A stretch of 64,000 bases of DNA. Source: Burkholderia contaminans. Its GTDB lineage: Bacteria; Pseudomonadota; Gammaproteobacteria; Burkholderiales; Burkholderiaceae. Under the pieces are notes generated by a model. The model had not been told where the DNA came from and searched no databases. It was given only the letters and a program-made list of their open reading frames with translations. The stretch spans positions 186,001-250,000 of the forward strand of contig NZ_CP090642.1 of assembly GCF_029633825.1 (NCBI RefSeq), read 5' to 3'. Position 1 is the first letter of the stretch; every line of letters starts with the position of its first letter. Made by a program: the position numbers and the translations under genes. Below, in pieces: positions 9,301-16,588 of this stretch.

Positions 9301-9403
9301 GGCGACCGGCTATTCGTGCCGCAGCCAGGTGAAGCGGATGTCGTCGAAGCAGGTGCGGCATCCGTTGCAGGCGCTGCTCGATCACGTGCGGGCGGTGGGG
9401 TGA
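6344..9403 (+). CDS. ydiJ: YdiJ-type FAD/[4Fe-4S] D-2-hydroxyacid dehydrogenase
   Basis: A 1019-residue fusion enzyme, close to the length of Escherichia coli YdiJ, a D-2-hydroxyglutarate dehydrogenase. I chose ATG 6344 (MSIAPLPRPAS), since the 39 codons upstream in frame do not resemble the family. The FAD-binding type 4 domain covers about residues 50-280 (AARGGGTGTNGQSL, TVGGMINTDASGQGS) and the FAD oxidase C-terminal domain runs to about 540. A cysteine segment CNGNGACYNF near 570 and a ferredoxin-like CxxCxxCxxxCP motif (CLACKSCAGQCP) near residue 668 bind iron-sulfur clusters. The C-terminal third carries a CCG-type motif (TGCCGMSGTYGHE). It should oxidise a D-2-hydroxyacid and pass electrons to the respiratory chain. 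The exact substrate is not certain. The divergent LysR is the likely regulator. Confidence 0.88.
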   Translation: MSIAPLPRPASPPAHAYRDFLAALQAAGFAGEIRADHANRTVQATDNSIYQRLPQAVICPAHADDVRLLARLLAEPAHRDVAVAARGGGTGTNGQSLTDGVVVDLSRNMNRILEIDVEQRWVRVQAGVVKDQLNAALKPHGLFFAPELSTSNRATVGGMINTDASGQGSCTYGKTRDHVLELEFVLMGGEQLHSDALADDELERRCAREDRIGKVYRTARRISDDKAALIEAKFPKLNRCLTGYDLAHLREPDGRFNLNSVLCGAEGSLGFVVEAKLNVLPIPKYSVLVNVRYAGFMDALRDARALLAHQPLSIETVDSKVLMLAMKDFVWSSVAEYFPQDDARPTLGINLIEFSGDDAQDVDARVSAFVDHLRSDKSVERLGHTLAAGDDAVKRVYAMRKRAVGLLGNVQGEARPQPFVEDTAVPPENLPAYIAEFRALLDAHGLQYGMFGHVDAGVLHVRPALDMKDPKQAALVRPVSDAVAELTQRHGGLLWGEHGKGVRSEYAPAFFGELYPSLQQLKAAFDPHNQFNPGKIATPPEPAMRLLKIDEVPTRGDHDRQIDERVWQSYGTAMHCNGNGACYNFDPDDAMCPSWKATRERMQSPKGRASLMREWLRLQGQAGVDVVAAARARQPFLGSLATRWRNSRAARNGEADFSHEVYDAMAGCLACKSCAGQCPVKVNVPEFRSRFLELYHQRYLRPLRDYLIGSLEFTMPWMARVPALYNGLMRAGWVRTVLERHVGMVDSPLLSRFDLAAVIRQWQVKPADPQALAALGDAQRARSVVIVQDTFTRYFDTEQLATLIELAARMGFQVWLAPLAPNGKALHVQGFLRAFERAAIRNATQLAALARSGVALVGLDPAMTLTYRQEYLKVTGLTDVPKVALPQEWLLQALPEAGTGAGAGVVPASYRLLPHCTEKTNAPDSGKQWAQVFARRGLRLQVQATGCCGMSGTYGHEARNLATSKTIYAQSWAAHVDGPEEEGEALATGYSCRSQVKRMSSKQVRHPLQALLDHVRAVG

Positions 9404-9496
9404 CGATCGGGCGTCGCGTGTCGCGTTGCCCGTGAGGTGACTTTCGATTCAGCGTCGAGCGGCAAGCCTCGTGCCGTTGTCGACGCATGCCGGTGC

Positions 9497-9799
9497 TCAG
9501 GCGTCTGCTTTCGCCGTTTTTCCGGAACGGGGTTTTTCCACCGCGGGAAACGCACCGCCGCCGCGCGGCCGTTTCGGTTCGATCCGCATCTGCCGGATCA
9601 CGCGCCGGAAATCGATCTCGTGCGCCGCCATCGTGCCGATCAGTTTCGCGATGACCGCGAGGTGGGACGGGACCGTGCCCTTGCTCGAATAGTTCGTGAT
9701 CGAGCTTTCGTTCATCCGGATCAGGCGGGCGAACTCTCGCGCCGTCAGCTGTGCCTTCTTCAACTCCTGTTGAAATTCCGCATACGCCATTGCACACAT
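9497..9799 (-). CDS. Small XRE-like helix-turn-helix protein
   Basis: A 100-residue protein. Residues about 8-60 (LKKAQLTAREFARLIRMNES, then SITNYSSKGTVPSHLAVIAKL) look like a Cro/C1-type helix-turn-helix in which the protein counts down a regulatory list of HTH positions, followed by a basic, proline-rich tail. GGAGA lies nine bases upstream of the chosen ATG; a second ATG three codons on is also possible. It is probably a DNA-binding regulator, but the target is unknown. It is not obviously part of an operon: its start lies 87 bp from the end of the binding-protein gene that follows on the same strand. Confidence 0.65.
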   Translation of the reverse strand: MCAMAYAEFQQELKKAQLTAREFARLIRMNESSITNYSSKGTVPSHLAVIAKLIGTMAAHEIDFRRVIRQMRIEPKRPRGGGAFPAVEKPRSGKTAKADA

Positions 9800-9886
9800 G
9801 ATGCTTCGTCTCCGTGAATCAGAATTCGGCCCGCGAGGCGCCGGCGCCGACGGATGGCGTTCCCGTCGTGCCGGCGCCGCGGCGGG

Positions 9887-11041
9887 TTACATCTTCACCT
9901 GGTCGAGGAAGGTCTTCTTGCCGCTCTTGTAGCCGTAGATCGAAATGATCCCGTGCGTCAGGTCGCCCTTCGAATCGAACGTCGTCGTGCCGATCACGCC
10001 TTCGTACTTCGTCGACGGCATCGCCGCGAGGATCTTCGCCGGATCGGTCGAGTTCGCGCGCTTCATCGCGTCCACCGCGATGTAGACCGCGTCATACGCG
10101 AACGGCGCATCGAACTTGATGCCCTGGTTGAAGCGCTTCTGGTACTTCGCGAGGAAATCCGCGCCGCCCGGCATCTTCTCGAGCGCCGCGCCTGCCTGCG
10201 AGCACAGCACGTTGTCGGCCGCCGGGCCGGCCAGTTCGGCCAGCGAGTCGGTGCACACGCCGTCGCCGGACAGGATCTTCGCGCGCAGGCCGAGCTGCTT
10301 CGCCTGCTTCGCGAGCGGGCCGCCGGTGGCGTCCATGCCGCCGTACATGATCGCGTCCGGGTTCTCGCCCTTGACCTTCGTCAGGATCGCGCGGAAGTCG
10401 ACCGCCTTGTCGTTGGTCGCATCGTGCGACAGCACCTTCAGGCCGAGCGCCTTCGCCTTCTTCTCGAACTCGTTCGCGAGGCCCTGGCCGTACGCGGTCG
10501 AATCGTCGATCACCGCGACGCTCTTCACGCCTTTCGCCTGCGCATAGCTCGCGAGCGCCGGGCCTTGCTGCGCGTCGGTCGCGACGACGCGGTAGGTCGT
10601 CTTGAAGCCTTGCTGCGTATAGGTGGGGTTCGTGGCCGACGGCGAGATCTGCACGATGCCCGCGTCGCTGTAGATCTTCGACGCAGGGATCGACGTGCCC
10701 GAGTTCAGGTGGCCGATGACGGCAACGACCTTGTCGTCGACGAGCTTCTGCGCAACTTGCGTGGCCTGGCGCGGGTCGGCCGCGTCATCCTGCGCATCGA
10801 GTTGCAGCGTGACCTTCTTGCCGCCGATCGTGAGCCCCTTCGCATTGATTTCCTCGACCGCGAGGCGCGCACCGTTCTCGTTGTCCTTGCCGAGGTGCGA
10901 GATGCCGCCCGTCGTCGGTTCGACGCTGCCGATCTTGACGACCTGGTCAGCCATCGCGGTCGACGCGGCCGCGAATGCGGCGGCAGCCAGTGCGACGGTG
11001 ATCAGGGGTTTGCAGCGCATGCCGACAGTGCTTCGTTCCAT
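9887..11041 (-). CDS. Branched-chain amino acid-type ABC transporter binding protein
   Basis: A 384-residue periplasmic protein with a signal peptide (about residues 8-31: CKPLITVALAAAAFAAASTA, with cleavage after AMA). The mature part begins DQVVKIGSVEPTTGGISHLG, the typical opening of LivJ/LivK-type (periplasmic binding protein type I) receptors. It has NGARLAVEEINAKG, VVAVIGHLNSGTSIPASKIY and IVQISPSATNPTYTQ, all family landmarks. I chose the start because GGAG lies eight bases upstream; a longer frame has no family similarity. No permease or ATPase gene is adjacent, so it is an orphan receptor that must use a transporter encoded elsewhere. The ligand is probably leucine, isoleucine, valine or a related amino acid, by family only. 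Confidence 0.9.
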   Translation of the reverse strand: MERSTVGMRCKPLITVALAAAAFAAASTAMADQVVKIGSVEPTTGGISHLGKDNENGARLAVEEINAKGLTIGGKKVTLQLDAQDDAADPRQATQVAQKLVDDKVVAVIGHLNSGTSIPASKIYSDAGIVQISPSATNPTYTQQGFKTTYRVVATDAQQGPALASYAQAKGVKSVAVIDDSTAYGQGLANEFEKKAKALGLKVLSHDATNDKAVDFRAILTKVKGENPDAIMYGGMDATGGPLAKQAKQLGLRAKILSGDGVCTDSLAELAGPAADNVLCSQAGAALEKMPGGADFLAKYQKRFNQGIKFDAPFAYDAVYIAVDAMKRANSTDPAKILAAMPSTKYEGVIGTTTFDSKGDLTHGIISIYGYKSGKKTFLDQVKM

Positions 11042-11683
11042 CTGCCATCTCCGAATTGAATTTTCTTGCTGTTGACGTCTCGACCGTCCGACGGCGAGGT
11101 CGGGGCGATCGGACGAGTCTCCGTACCCGTCATGGGCTTCACTGCATCGCGTCGTGCCCCGCGACGTGCGGCCCGGGTGAGCGCGCGAATCGGGGCCTGA
11201 TGCGGTGCAATTCGTATGAATATATATGAAGCCGATTTTGCGCGCTGCAGCGAATCTCGTAGCGGGGCGTTCGCAGCGCGGCCGGCGCCCCGACATTCGA
11301 AGGTGCCGGATGCCGGAAATCGAGCGCCGCGGCGGGCCGCAGGCTGCGATTCGCTGTCGACGGCCTTACGACTGCATCCATTATTCGGCCGGTGGCCGGG
11401 ACGAAGCCATGGACACTGATGTGCGGTCAATCCGGAACTGTTCGGTCGATTTGTCTGCACAGTTTGGACGATTTCGATGGCGCATCCGGTTGCGAGGCCG
11501 TGCTTCATCGGGATTGGCCCTCTCGATTTAACGCAACTAACGGTCAAGAGCGGCAGCGTCGACGAACTGGCGTGGATCGACCGCCCATGCCGCATATGCG
11601 GCTTTGCAGATGCCGGGGTTCGCCCCGGCCGGTTCGCTTGCGGATCGTCGGACCGATCGTGCCGGCCCGATGCCGCACCGATC
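11042..11683. other. Gene-free interval of about 640 bp
   Basis: This interval separates the binding-protein gene from the DMT exporter, both on the minus strand. It holds the ribosome binding site of the binding-protein gene, a short AT-rich patch (ATATATATGAA near 11220) that could be part of its promoter, and otherwise GC-rich sequence. Open frames here have no recognisable family motifs and overlap on both strands. I see no RNA gene or clear terminator. Confidence 0.5.
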
Positions 11684-12583
11684 CTAGGACCGTCCGCGCA
11701 ACGCCACGAAGATCACGCCGGCAATCGCCAGCAGGCCGCCGCACACCGTCTCGATACCGGGCCGCTCGCCGGTCAGCACCATCGACAGGACCGTCGCGAC
11801 CGCCGGCGTCAGATAGAGGAAGTTGGCGGCGCGCGCCGCGCCGAAGTAGCCGAGTGCGAAGGTCCAGGTCGCGTAACCCAGCGCGGCGGGGAAGATGCCG
11901 AGCGTCAGCACGGCCAGCGTCGTGTCGCGCGTCCCGCTGCCCAGCGCGACGAGCGCGCCCGGCAACCATGGTGTGAGGAGCAGCGCGCCGGCCAGCAGCG
12001 TGTACGCGGTGCAGGCCAGTGCGCCATACACCGGAATCAGCCGCCGCTGCAGCACGAAATAGCTGGCCGAACACAGGGCCGCGCCGAGGATCAGCGTGCT
12101 GCCCGCGCCGAGGACGAGGCCGCCCGGCTGCCCGCGCGCGATCACCGCGATGCCGGCGAGGCTGACCAGCGAGCCGAGCCAGCCCCAGCGATTGAAGCGC
12201 TCGCCCAGAAACACGGCGGCCAGCAGCGCCGTGAAGATCGGCAGCGTGTTCACGATGAAGCTTGCGGCGCCGGCCGAGACGGTCTGCTCGCCGGTATTGA
12301 GCAGCGCGTTGTAGAGCGCGATGCCGAGAAAGCCGCACAGCAGGAAGCGCAACGCGTCGACCCGGGTCGGCACGCGCGGCCGCCGCACCGCGAGCCACGC
12401 GATGATCAGCACGGCGGCAGTGGCGAAGCGCGCCGCCGCGAGTTGCAGCGGCGTCAGGCCATGCAGGCCGATCCGGATGAACGGGAAGGCGGACGCCCAT
12501 GAAACGATCGTGAAGGCGACCGCGCCGGCCGCGATCAGCGGCTGTCGCGCAGGGCGCGACGACGGGGTGGAGAGTGTGTTCAT
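11684..12583 (-). CDS. EamA-domain DMT superfamily transporter
   Basis: A 299-residue inner-membrane protein with ten hydrophobic segments arranged as two EamA repeats (about 18-145 and 160-292). Typical landmarks are SWASAFPFIRIGLHGLTPLQ, SAGAASFIVNTLPIFTALLA and, in the second half, AARAANFLYLTPAVATVLSM followed by GERPG. Members of this superfamily export metabolites such as amino acids or nucleosides. The gene is divergent from a LysR regulator with only 57 bp between the starts, a common arrangement for DMT exporters. The substrate is unknown. Confidence 0.92.
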   Translation of the reverse strand: MNTLSTPSSRPARQPLIAAGAVAFTIVSWASAFPFIRIGLHGLTPLQLAAARFATAAVLIIAWLAVRRPRVPTRVDALRFLLCGFLGIALYNALLNTGEQTVSAGAASFIVNTLPIFTALLAAVFLGERFNRWGWLGSLVSLAGIAVIARGQPGGLVLGAGSTLILGAALCSASYFVLQRRLIPVYGALACTAYTLLAGALLLTPWLPGALVALGSGTRDTTLAVLTLGIFPAALGYATWTFALGYFGAARAANFLYLTPAVATVLSMVLTGERPGIETVCGGLLAIAGVIFVALRGRS

Positions 12584-12640
12584 GCGGCAATGATGCGACG
12601 TGGCAAGATGCTAAGCTAGCGCACAGATCAGCATGCAGAT

Positions 12641-13627
12641 ATGAATATGATTCACAGCTCGAGCCGGCGGCCGGCCAGTGCTTCAACCCGCGCGAAGCGG
12701 GCCTCGGCGGCGTTGCCCGTTGCGGCCCCATCGCCGGGTTCGCGGCCGCCGCTCGCGAGTCTCGAGACGGTGTGCACGGTTGCGCGCGAGGGTTCGTTCC
12801 TGGCCGCGGCCGATGTTTCCGGCGTGACGCACGGCGCGATCAGCCGGCGGGTGGCCGCTGTCGAAAACTGGCTCGGCCTGAGGTTGTTCGAACGTCATGC
12901 GCGCGGTGTGCGTCTCACGCCGGACGGCCAGCGCTTCGTCGGCCGGATCGAGCAGGCGTTCACGATCATCGACAGTGTGGCCGATCAGTGGCGCTCGCCA
13001 CGTACGCCGCGGCTGGTCAGGATGAGCGTGGTGCCGGCCTTCGCGCAGCTCTGGCTGTTCGAGCGCCAGCATGCGCTCGAGAGCGAGGCGCCCGCGTTGC
13101 GGATCGAGCTCGGCATCGATCTGCGCAACGTGGATATCGCCGGCGGCGAAGCGGACCTGTCGGTCCGGTACGGGCGCGGCAACTGGCGTCAGCTCGAAAC
13201 CCGTGCGTTCATGCCGGAACGGCTCTATCCGGTCGCGCATCCGCGGCTCGCCGCGCAACTCGCGAAGGCGCGCCGCCGGCGCGGCGATGCCGCGTTGCTC
13301 GACATGCCGTTGCTGCACGATTCCGACGTGACCGGCTGGCGCACGTGGTTCGACGCATTGGGCGTGCCGTTCAAGCCGCGTGCGCAGGATCGCCGTTTCG
13401 AGGATTACAACCTCGTGCTGGCCGCCGCCGAGGCCGGGCTCGGCGTGGCGCTCGCGCGGGTACCGCTCGCCGACGCCTATCTCAAGCGCAGCGACCTCGT
13501 GCGGGTGAGCCCGCACGAGGTCGATTCGGTGCTCAGGTATTACTTCGTGCACGCGAAGGGGGAGAATCGGCCTGAGGTGCTGGCGTTGATGGAGCGGATG
13601 CGGGCGGCGGTGGGAGCGGGCGGCTAG
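12641..13627 (+). CDS. LysR-type regulator (GcvA-like) divergent from DMT exporter
   Basis: A 328-residue LysR regulator with an unusual N-terminal extension of about 38 basic and Ser/Pro/Ala-rich residues before the helix-turn-helix (LASLETVCTVAREGSFLAAA; VTHGAISRRVAAVENWLGLR). The ligand-binding domain (from about residue 126) has the SVVPAFAQLWLFER and DIAGGEADLSVRYGRGNW segments of the GcvA/AmpR branch. The long N-terminus could mean that a later start is used, but no ATG, GTG or TTG with a good ribosome binding site stands out just before the HTH. It probably controls the divergent DMT transporter. Confidence 0.88.
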   Translation: MNMIHSSSRRPASASTRAKRASAALPVAAPSPGSRPPLASLETVCTVAREGSFLAAADVSGVTHGAISRRVAAVENWLGLRLFERHARGVRLTPDGQRFVGRIEQAFTIIDSVADQWRSPRTPRLVRMSVVPAFAQLWLFERQHALESEAPALRIELGIDLRNVDIAGGEADLSVRYGRGNWRQLETRAFMPERLYPVAHPRLAAQLAKARRRRGDAALLDMPLLHDSDVTGWRTWFDALGVPFKPRAQDRRFEDYNLVLAAAEAGLGVALARVPLADAYLKRSDLVRVSPHEVDSVLRYYFVHAKGENRPEVLALMERMRAAVGAGG

Positions 13628-13812
13628 CGCCGGCCGGTGTATCGTGACGGTCCGCCACGGCACGCTCGTGGGGGGAAAAAGCGTTGTGCGATACGCGGCA
13701 CTAGGCTCGGGCCGCCGGATCGACGACAATGCGACCGCGAAAAACGATGAGGTGGAGAGATGAACGAGATTCGAAAAGGGATGCATCCGTGCGGATGCGA
13801 GCGAGGTCAACA

Positions 13813-14481
13813 ATGAACAAGCCGGACAAGTCGTCGAAAGCGCGTGCCGCGCTCGACCAGCTGTTTTCGGGCATGGCACCTGCGGATGCGACGCGCGCGT
13901 CGCGTCCGGGCAATCCGTTCGAAGCGAGCGCAGACGGTGCATCCGCCGACACGGGCGGGCGCGGCGGTATCGAAGTCACACTGTCGACCCGGATCCAGTT
14001 GCGCGGCTATCCGAATGCAAACGCATTCATGAAGCGCATGGCCGAAGCATGGGGGCTGGAGTGGGGGATGTACGACAGCGTCAAGGCCATCGCGACGCTG
14101 CCGGTCGGATGGCGAGCGCGCCGGCTGCCGGAAGTCACGCAGATCGTCGACGGACACGACGTGCTGCGCGCGGAGAGCAGCCTGCAGGGCGGCGAGATGT
14201 CGTATCTGAAAGTGCATCCGCGGTACTACATCGACGCACGCAAGGGGTTCGGCTGGGGCAAGTCGTCGAAGGCGTCCGACGATCCGGATCTCGACGGCCC
14301 CGACTGGAACTGCTTCGTGATCGATCGCGAAAAGTCCATCGAAGTGCACGAATTGACGACCTCGTCGCTGAAAGCCGACATGGACAATGCGCGGGCGACG
14401 CTGCTGAAATGGCTGGACGAGAACTATCCGAAACACCGCGATCCTTTCGCGTACTGGTCGGATTGCGAAGGGGCGTCGTAA
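13813..14481 (+). CDS. Conserved hypothetical protein, about 222 aa
   Basis: The start ATG 13813 has GAGG eight bases upstream; the in-frame ATG at 13729 lies in sequence that looks non-coding. The first 55 residues are polar, Ala/Ser-rich and probably disordered. From about residue 56 the protein is folded and has an alternating pattern (EVTLSTRIQLRGYPNANAFM, RAESSLQGGEMSYLKVHPRY, DLDGPDWNCFVIDREKSIEV). There is no signal peptide or membrane segment, so it is probably cytoplasmic. I do not recognise the family and see no catalytic motif. It stands alone between a LysR gene and a small membrane-protein gene. Confidence 0.7.
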   Translation: MNKPDKSSKARAALDQLFSGMAPADATRASRPGNPFEASADGASADTGGRGGIEVTLSTRIQLRGYPNANAFMKRMAEAWGLEWGMYDSVKAIATLPVGWRARRLPEVTQIVDGHDVLRAESSLQGGEMSYLKVHPRYYIDARKGFGWGKSSKASDDPDLDGPDWNCFVIDREKSIEVHELTTSSLKADMDNARATLLKWLDENYPKHRDPFAYWSDCEGAS

Positions 14482-14593
14482 TTTTGCGTGGCTGCCCGGT
14501 TCGGGTTCGCGGGCACGCGCCGCGCGACCGGCGCCGGAGCGGGTGGGGTGCAAGTCGCTTCTATGCATCGGCCGGTTGCGATGGGAGCGTCAA

Positions 14594-15049
14594 TTGAAAC
14601 GAGCCAGTGTCGCACCGGTTCTCTGGGCAGCGTTCGGTGCGGCGGCCGGCTCGACCGTCGTCGAGCTGCTGCTCTGGCCGATCGTCGGCGACGATGCGAT
14701 CGGGAACCTGTTGCGCGATACACGCCTCACGGCGGCCATCGTGATGGGGCGCGGCGTGCTCGGTGCGTCCGCCGGCTTCGATCCGCTCGTCATGGCGGTT
14801 GCGACCCTCGTGCATCTGGTGCTGTCGCTGGTCTATGCGGCCGTGCTGGCGAAGGGAATTCGCGACCTGTCGCTCGCGGCCTCGCTCCTCGCGGGCGGCG
14901 CGTTCGGCCTCATCCTGTACGGCGTCAACCTGTACGCCTTCACCGCGATCTTCCCGTGGTTCATCCCGGTTCGTGGCGCGATCACGCTCGTGGCCCATCT
15001 GGTATTCGGGATCACGGCAGCGGCTGCCTACCGCTCTGCCAGGCGCTAG
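14594..15049 (+). CDS. Small four-helix inner-membrane protein, probable TTG start
   Basis: The coding part begins LKRASVAPVLWAAFGAAAGS and has four hydrophobic segments in about 151 residues, with FTAIFPWFIPVRGAITLVAH near the C-terminus. I favour TTG 14594 because GGGAG lies about seven bases upstream and the first helix starts soon after; GTG 14543 in the same frame would add 17 polar residues of doubtful coding quality. Its length and topology resemble uncharacterised membrane proteins common in Burkholderia, but I cannot name a function. The next gene is in the same direction 215 bp downstream and may be unrelated. Confidence 0.65.
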   Translation: MKRASVAPVLWAAFGAAAGSTVVELLLWPIVGDDAIGNLLRDTRLTAAIVMGRGVLGASAGFDPLVMAVATLVHLVLSLVYAAVLAKGIRDLSLAASLLAGGAFGLILYGVNLYAFTAIFPWFIPVRGAITLVAHLVFGITAAAAYRSARR

Positions 15050-15264
15050 GCCGGGCGCCAATCGACGGGGCCTGCGCCGGTCATTCGCACCGGACCCCTG
15101 GAATAAGCACGCGCGCCGCATCGTTTAGCCGTCAGGAGACCTTGTACGACGCGGCGGCGCATGAGCACCGCATGACGAATCGTGCGCGAGCAATCCGATC
15201 CGCCGGGCGCCGTCAGCGGCGCCGGGAGATCGAGTGGTCGGGGGTCATCAGGCAGGAGCCGATC

Positions 15265-15786
15265 ATGTGCAACTGGTTTCGATCCGGGATAGGTATCGTC
15301 TGTCTCGGCTGTTCCGCGGCGGTCTTTGCGCAAACGTACGACGATCTGGCGGACGACACGACGAACTGCCGGGCGGTCGTCGCGCAAGCGAACATCGACG
15401 GCACGGAGCAGCAAATCGTGGGGCGTGCGTGCCTGCAGGACGACGGCACATGGCAGTTCGTGCAGAGTCCCGATGGTAGTGTTCTATGGTATCCGGCGGC
15501 GGACTATCCGTATGCGGACCTGTGGTACTGGGGGCCGCCGCTTTTCATCGGCGCAGGCGTGGGCTTCGTGTTCGTCGATCGATTCCATCGCTTCCACCAC
15601 TTTCACCATTTCCACCACTTCGATCACGTCGTCCACTTCAACGAAATGGACCATCGTCGCGTCGGCGTGCCGGTCGGCGCCGGTTTTCACCATGGCGCGT
15701 TCCCGGCCGGCACAGTCGGCCGCGGATTCGGCGGCATGCATCCGTTCGGCGGCGTGAGCGGATTCGGTGGAATGCGGCGACGTTAG
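15265..15786 (+). CDS. Secreted His/Phe-rich protein, possible metal binder
   Basis: A 173-residue protein with a clear signal peptide (MCNWFRSGIGIVCLGCSAAV, cleavage near FAQ). GGAG lies upstream of ATG 15265. Residues 25-70 contain two cysteines and a soluble domain; a hydrophobic GPPLFIGAGVGFVFV stretch follows. Then comes a tandem His/Phe run (FHRFHHFHHFHHFDHVVHF, about residues 108-126) and a Gly/Phe/Met-rich tail ending MRRR. The clustered histidines suggest binding of transition metals (for example nickel, copper or zinc) in the periplasm, but the family is not named. The repeat is built from 9-bp units of the CACTTTCAC type. Confidence 0.7.
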   Translation: MCNWFRSGIGIVCLGCSAAVFAQTYDDLADDTTNCRAVVAQANIDGTEQQIVGRACLQDDGTWQFVQSPDGSVLWYPAADYPYADLWYWGPPLFIGAGVGFVFVDRFHRFHHFHHFHHFDHVVHFNEMDHRRVGVPVGAGFHHGAFPAGTVGRGFGGMHPFGGVSGFGGMRRR

Positions 15787-15825
15787 GCGGTGTTTCCGGC
15801 CGGACTCGCTGTCGCCATACACCTG

Positions 15826-16470
15826 CTAATCGAGCCGCCCGCGTAGATCCTCGAACGGAATCATCACGTGCGTGCGATACGCGGGTCGCGTTTTCAGCCG
15901 TTCGTACCACGCCTGCACATGCGGGAGGTCCGGCCGTGCGATGCCGAGTTCGAAGTAGCGATACAGGTGCGTGCCGGCCGCGATGTCGGCGAGCGTGAGC
16001 GTGTCGCCCGCGAGAAACGGCTGCCCGGCCAGCGCCGCATCGAGCGCCTGGAAGTGCTGCGCGCACTGCGCGATGCTTTGCTCGACGCGCACCGTGTCGC
16101 GCTGCTCGGGCGGCGTCCGGAAGTAGCCCCGGAACACGCCGTTCAGGAACGTCGGCTGCAACGTGGTTTGCGACCAGTCCATCCAGCGGTCGGCGCGTGA
16201 ACGTTCGGCCGGGTCGTCGTGCCAGAAGCCGGGGCGTCCGTAACGTGCGGCGAGGTAGCGCAGGATGCTGTGCGATTCCCAGACGACCGTGCCGCCATCG
16301 TCGATCACGGGGATGCGCCCGTGCGGGTTCATCGCCAAAAATTCGGGCGTGTCGAGCACGCCGAACCGCCCGCCGGCCGGCACGTGCTGATGCGCAAGTG
16401 CGAGCTCGTCGACGAGCCACATCACCTTCTGAACGTTGAATGCATTGCGGCGCCCCCATACGGTCAGCAT
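15826..16470 (-). CDS. Glutathione S-transferase
   Basis: A 214-residue cytosolic protein with the thioredoxin-like GST N-terminal domain (about 1-80: LTVWGRRNAFNVQKVMWLVD, NPHGRIPVIDDGGTVVWESH with the glutathione-binding cis-Pro and Glu-Ser) and the all-helical C-terminal domain (about 88-205: SRADRWMDWSQTTLQPTF, LAGDTLTLADIAAGTHLYRY). The active-site position falls in RRNAFNVQKV, where Asn or Arg replaces the usual Ser or Tyr; this resembles the beta/YfcG-like bacterial branch. It is a likely stress or detoxification enzyme. It is followed on the same strand, upstream, by the porin gene; a hairpin lies between them. Confidence 0.9.
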   Translation of the reverse strand: MLTVWGRRNAFNVQKVMWLVDELALAHQHVPAGGRFGVLDTPEFLAMNPHGRIPVIDDGGTVVWESHSILRYLAARYGRPGFWHDDPAERSRADRWMDWSQTTLQPTFLNGVFRGYFRTPPEQRDTVRVEQSIAQCAQHFQALDAALAGQPFLAGDTLTLADIAAGTHLYRYFELGIARPDLPHVQAWYERLKTRPAYRTHVMIPFEDLRGRLD

Positions 16471-16520
16471 GCCGGCCTCCTTGTGTCGTGCGGAACGGGA
16501 TCGCGGACAGTGTAAACGCC

Positions 16521-16548
16521 GCAGGCGCGCACCGTGGTGCGCGCCTGC
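16521..16548 (-). terminator. 13-bp perfect hairpin downstream of porin gene
   Basis: GCAGGCGCGCACC (16521-16533) and GGTGCGCGCCTGC (16536-16548) form a near-continuous palindrome 40 bp beyond the porin stop and 50 bp before the GST start. It could end porin transcription. No T-run follows on the minus strand, so Rho-independent termination is not certain. Confidence 0.5.
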
Positions 16549-16588
16549 AGGCTGTCGTCGATGTCGTCGTCGCCGTGCGGCGACGCGA

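Noticed and set aside
11042..11683. Search for a gene or RNA in the long gap after the binding-protein gene
   Set aside because: Frames on both strands are short, overlap each other and lack motifs. No tRNA-like cloverleaf or riboswitch core was visible.
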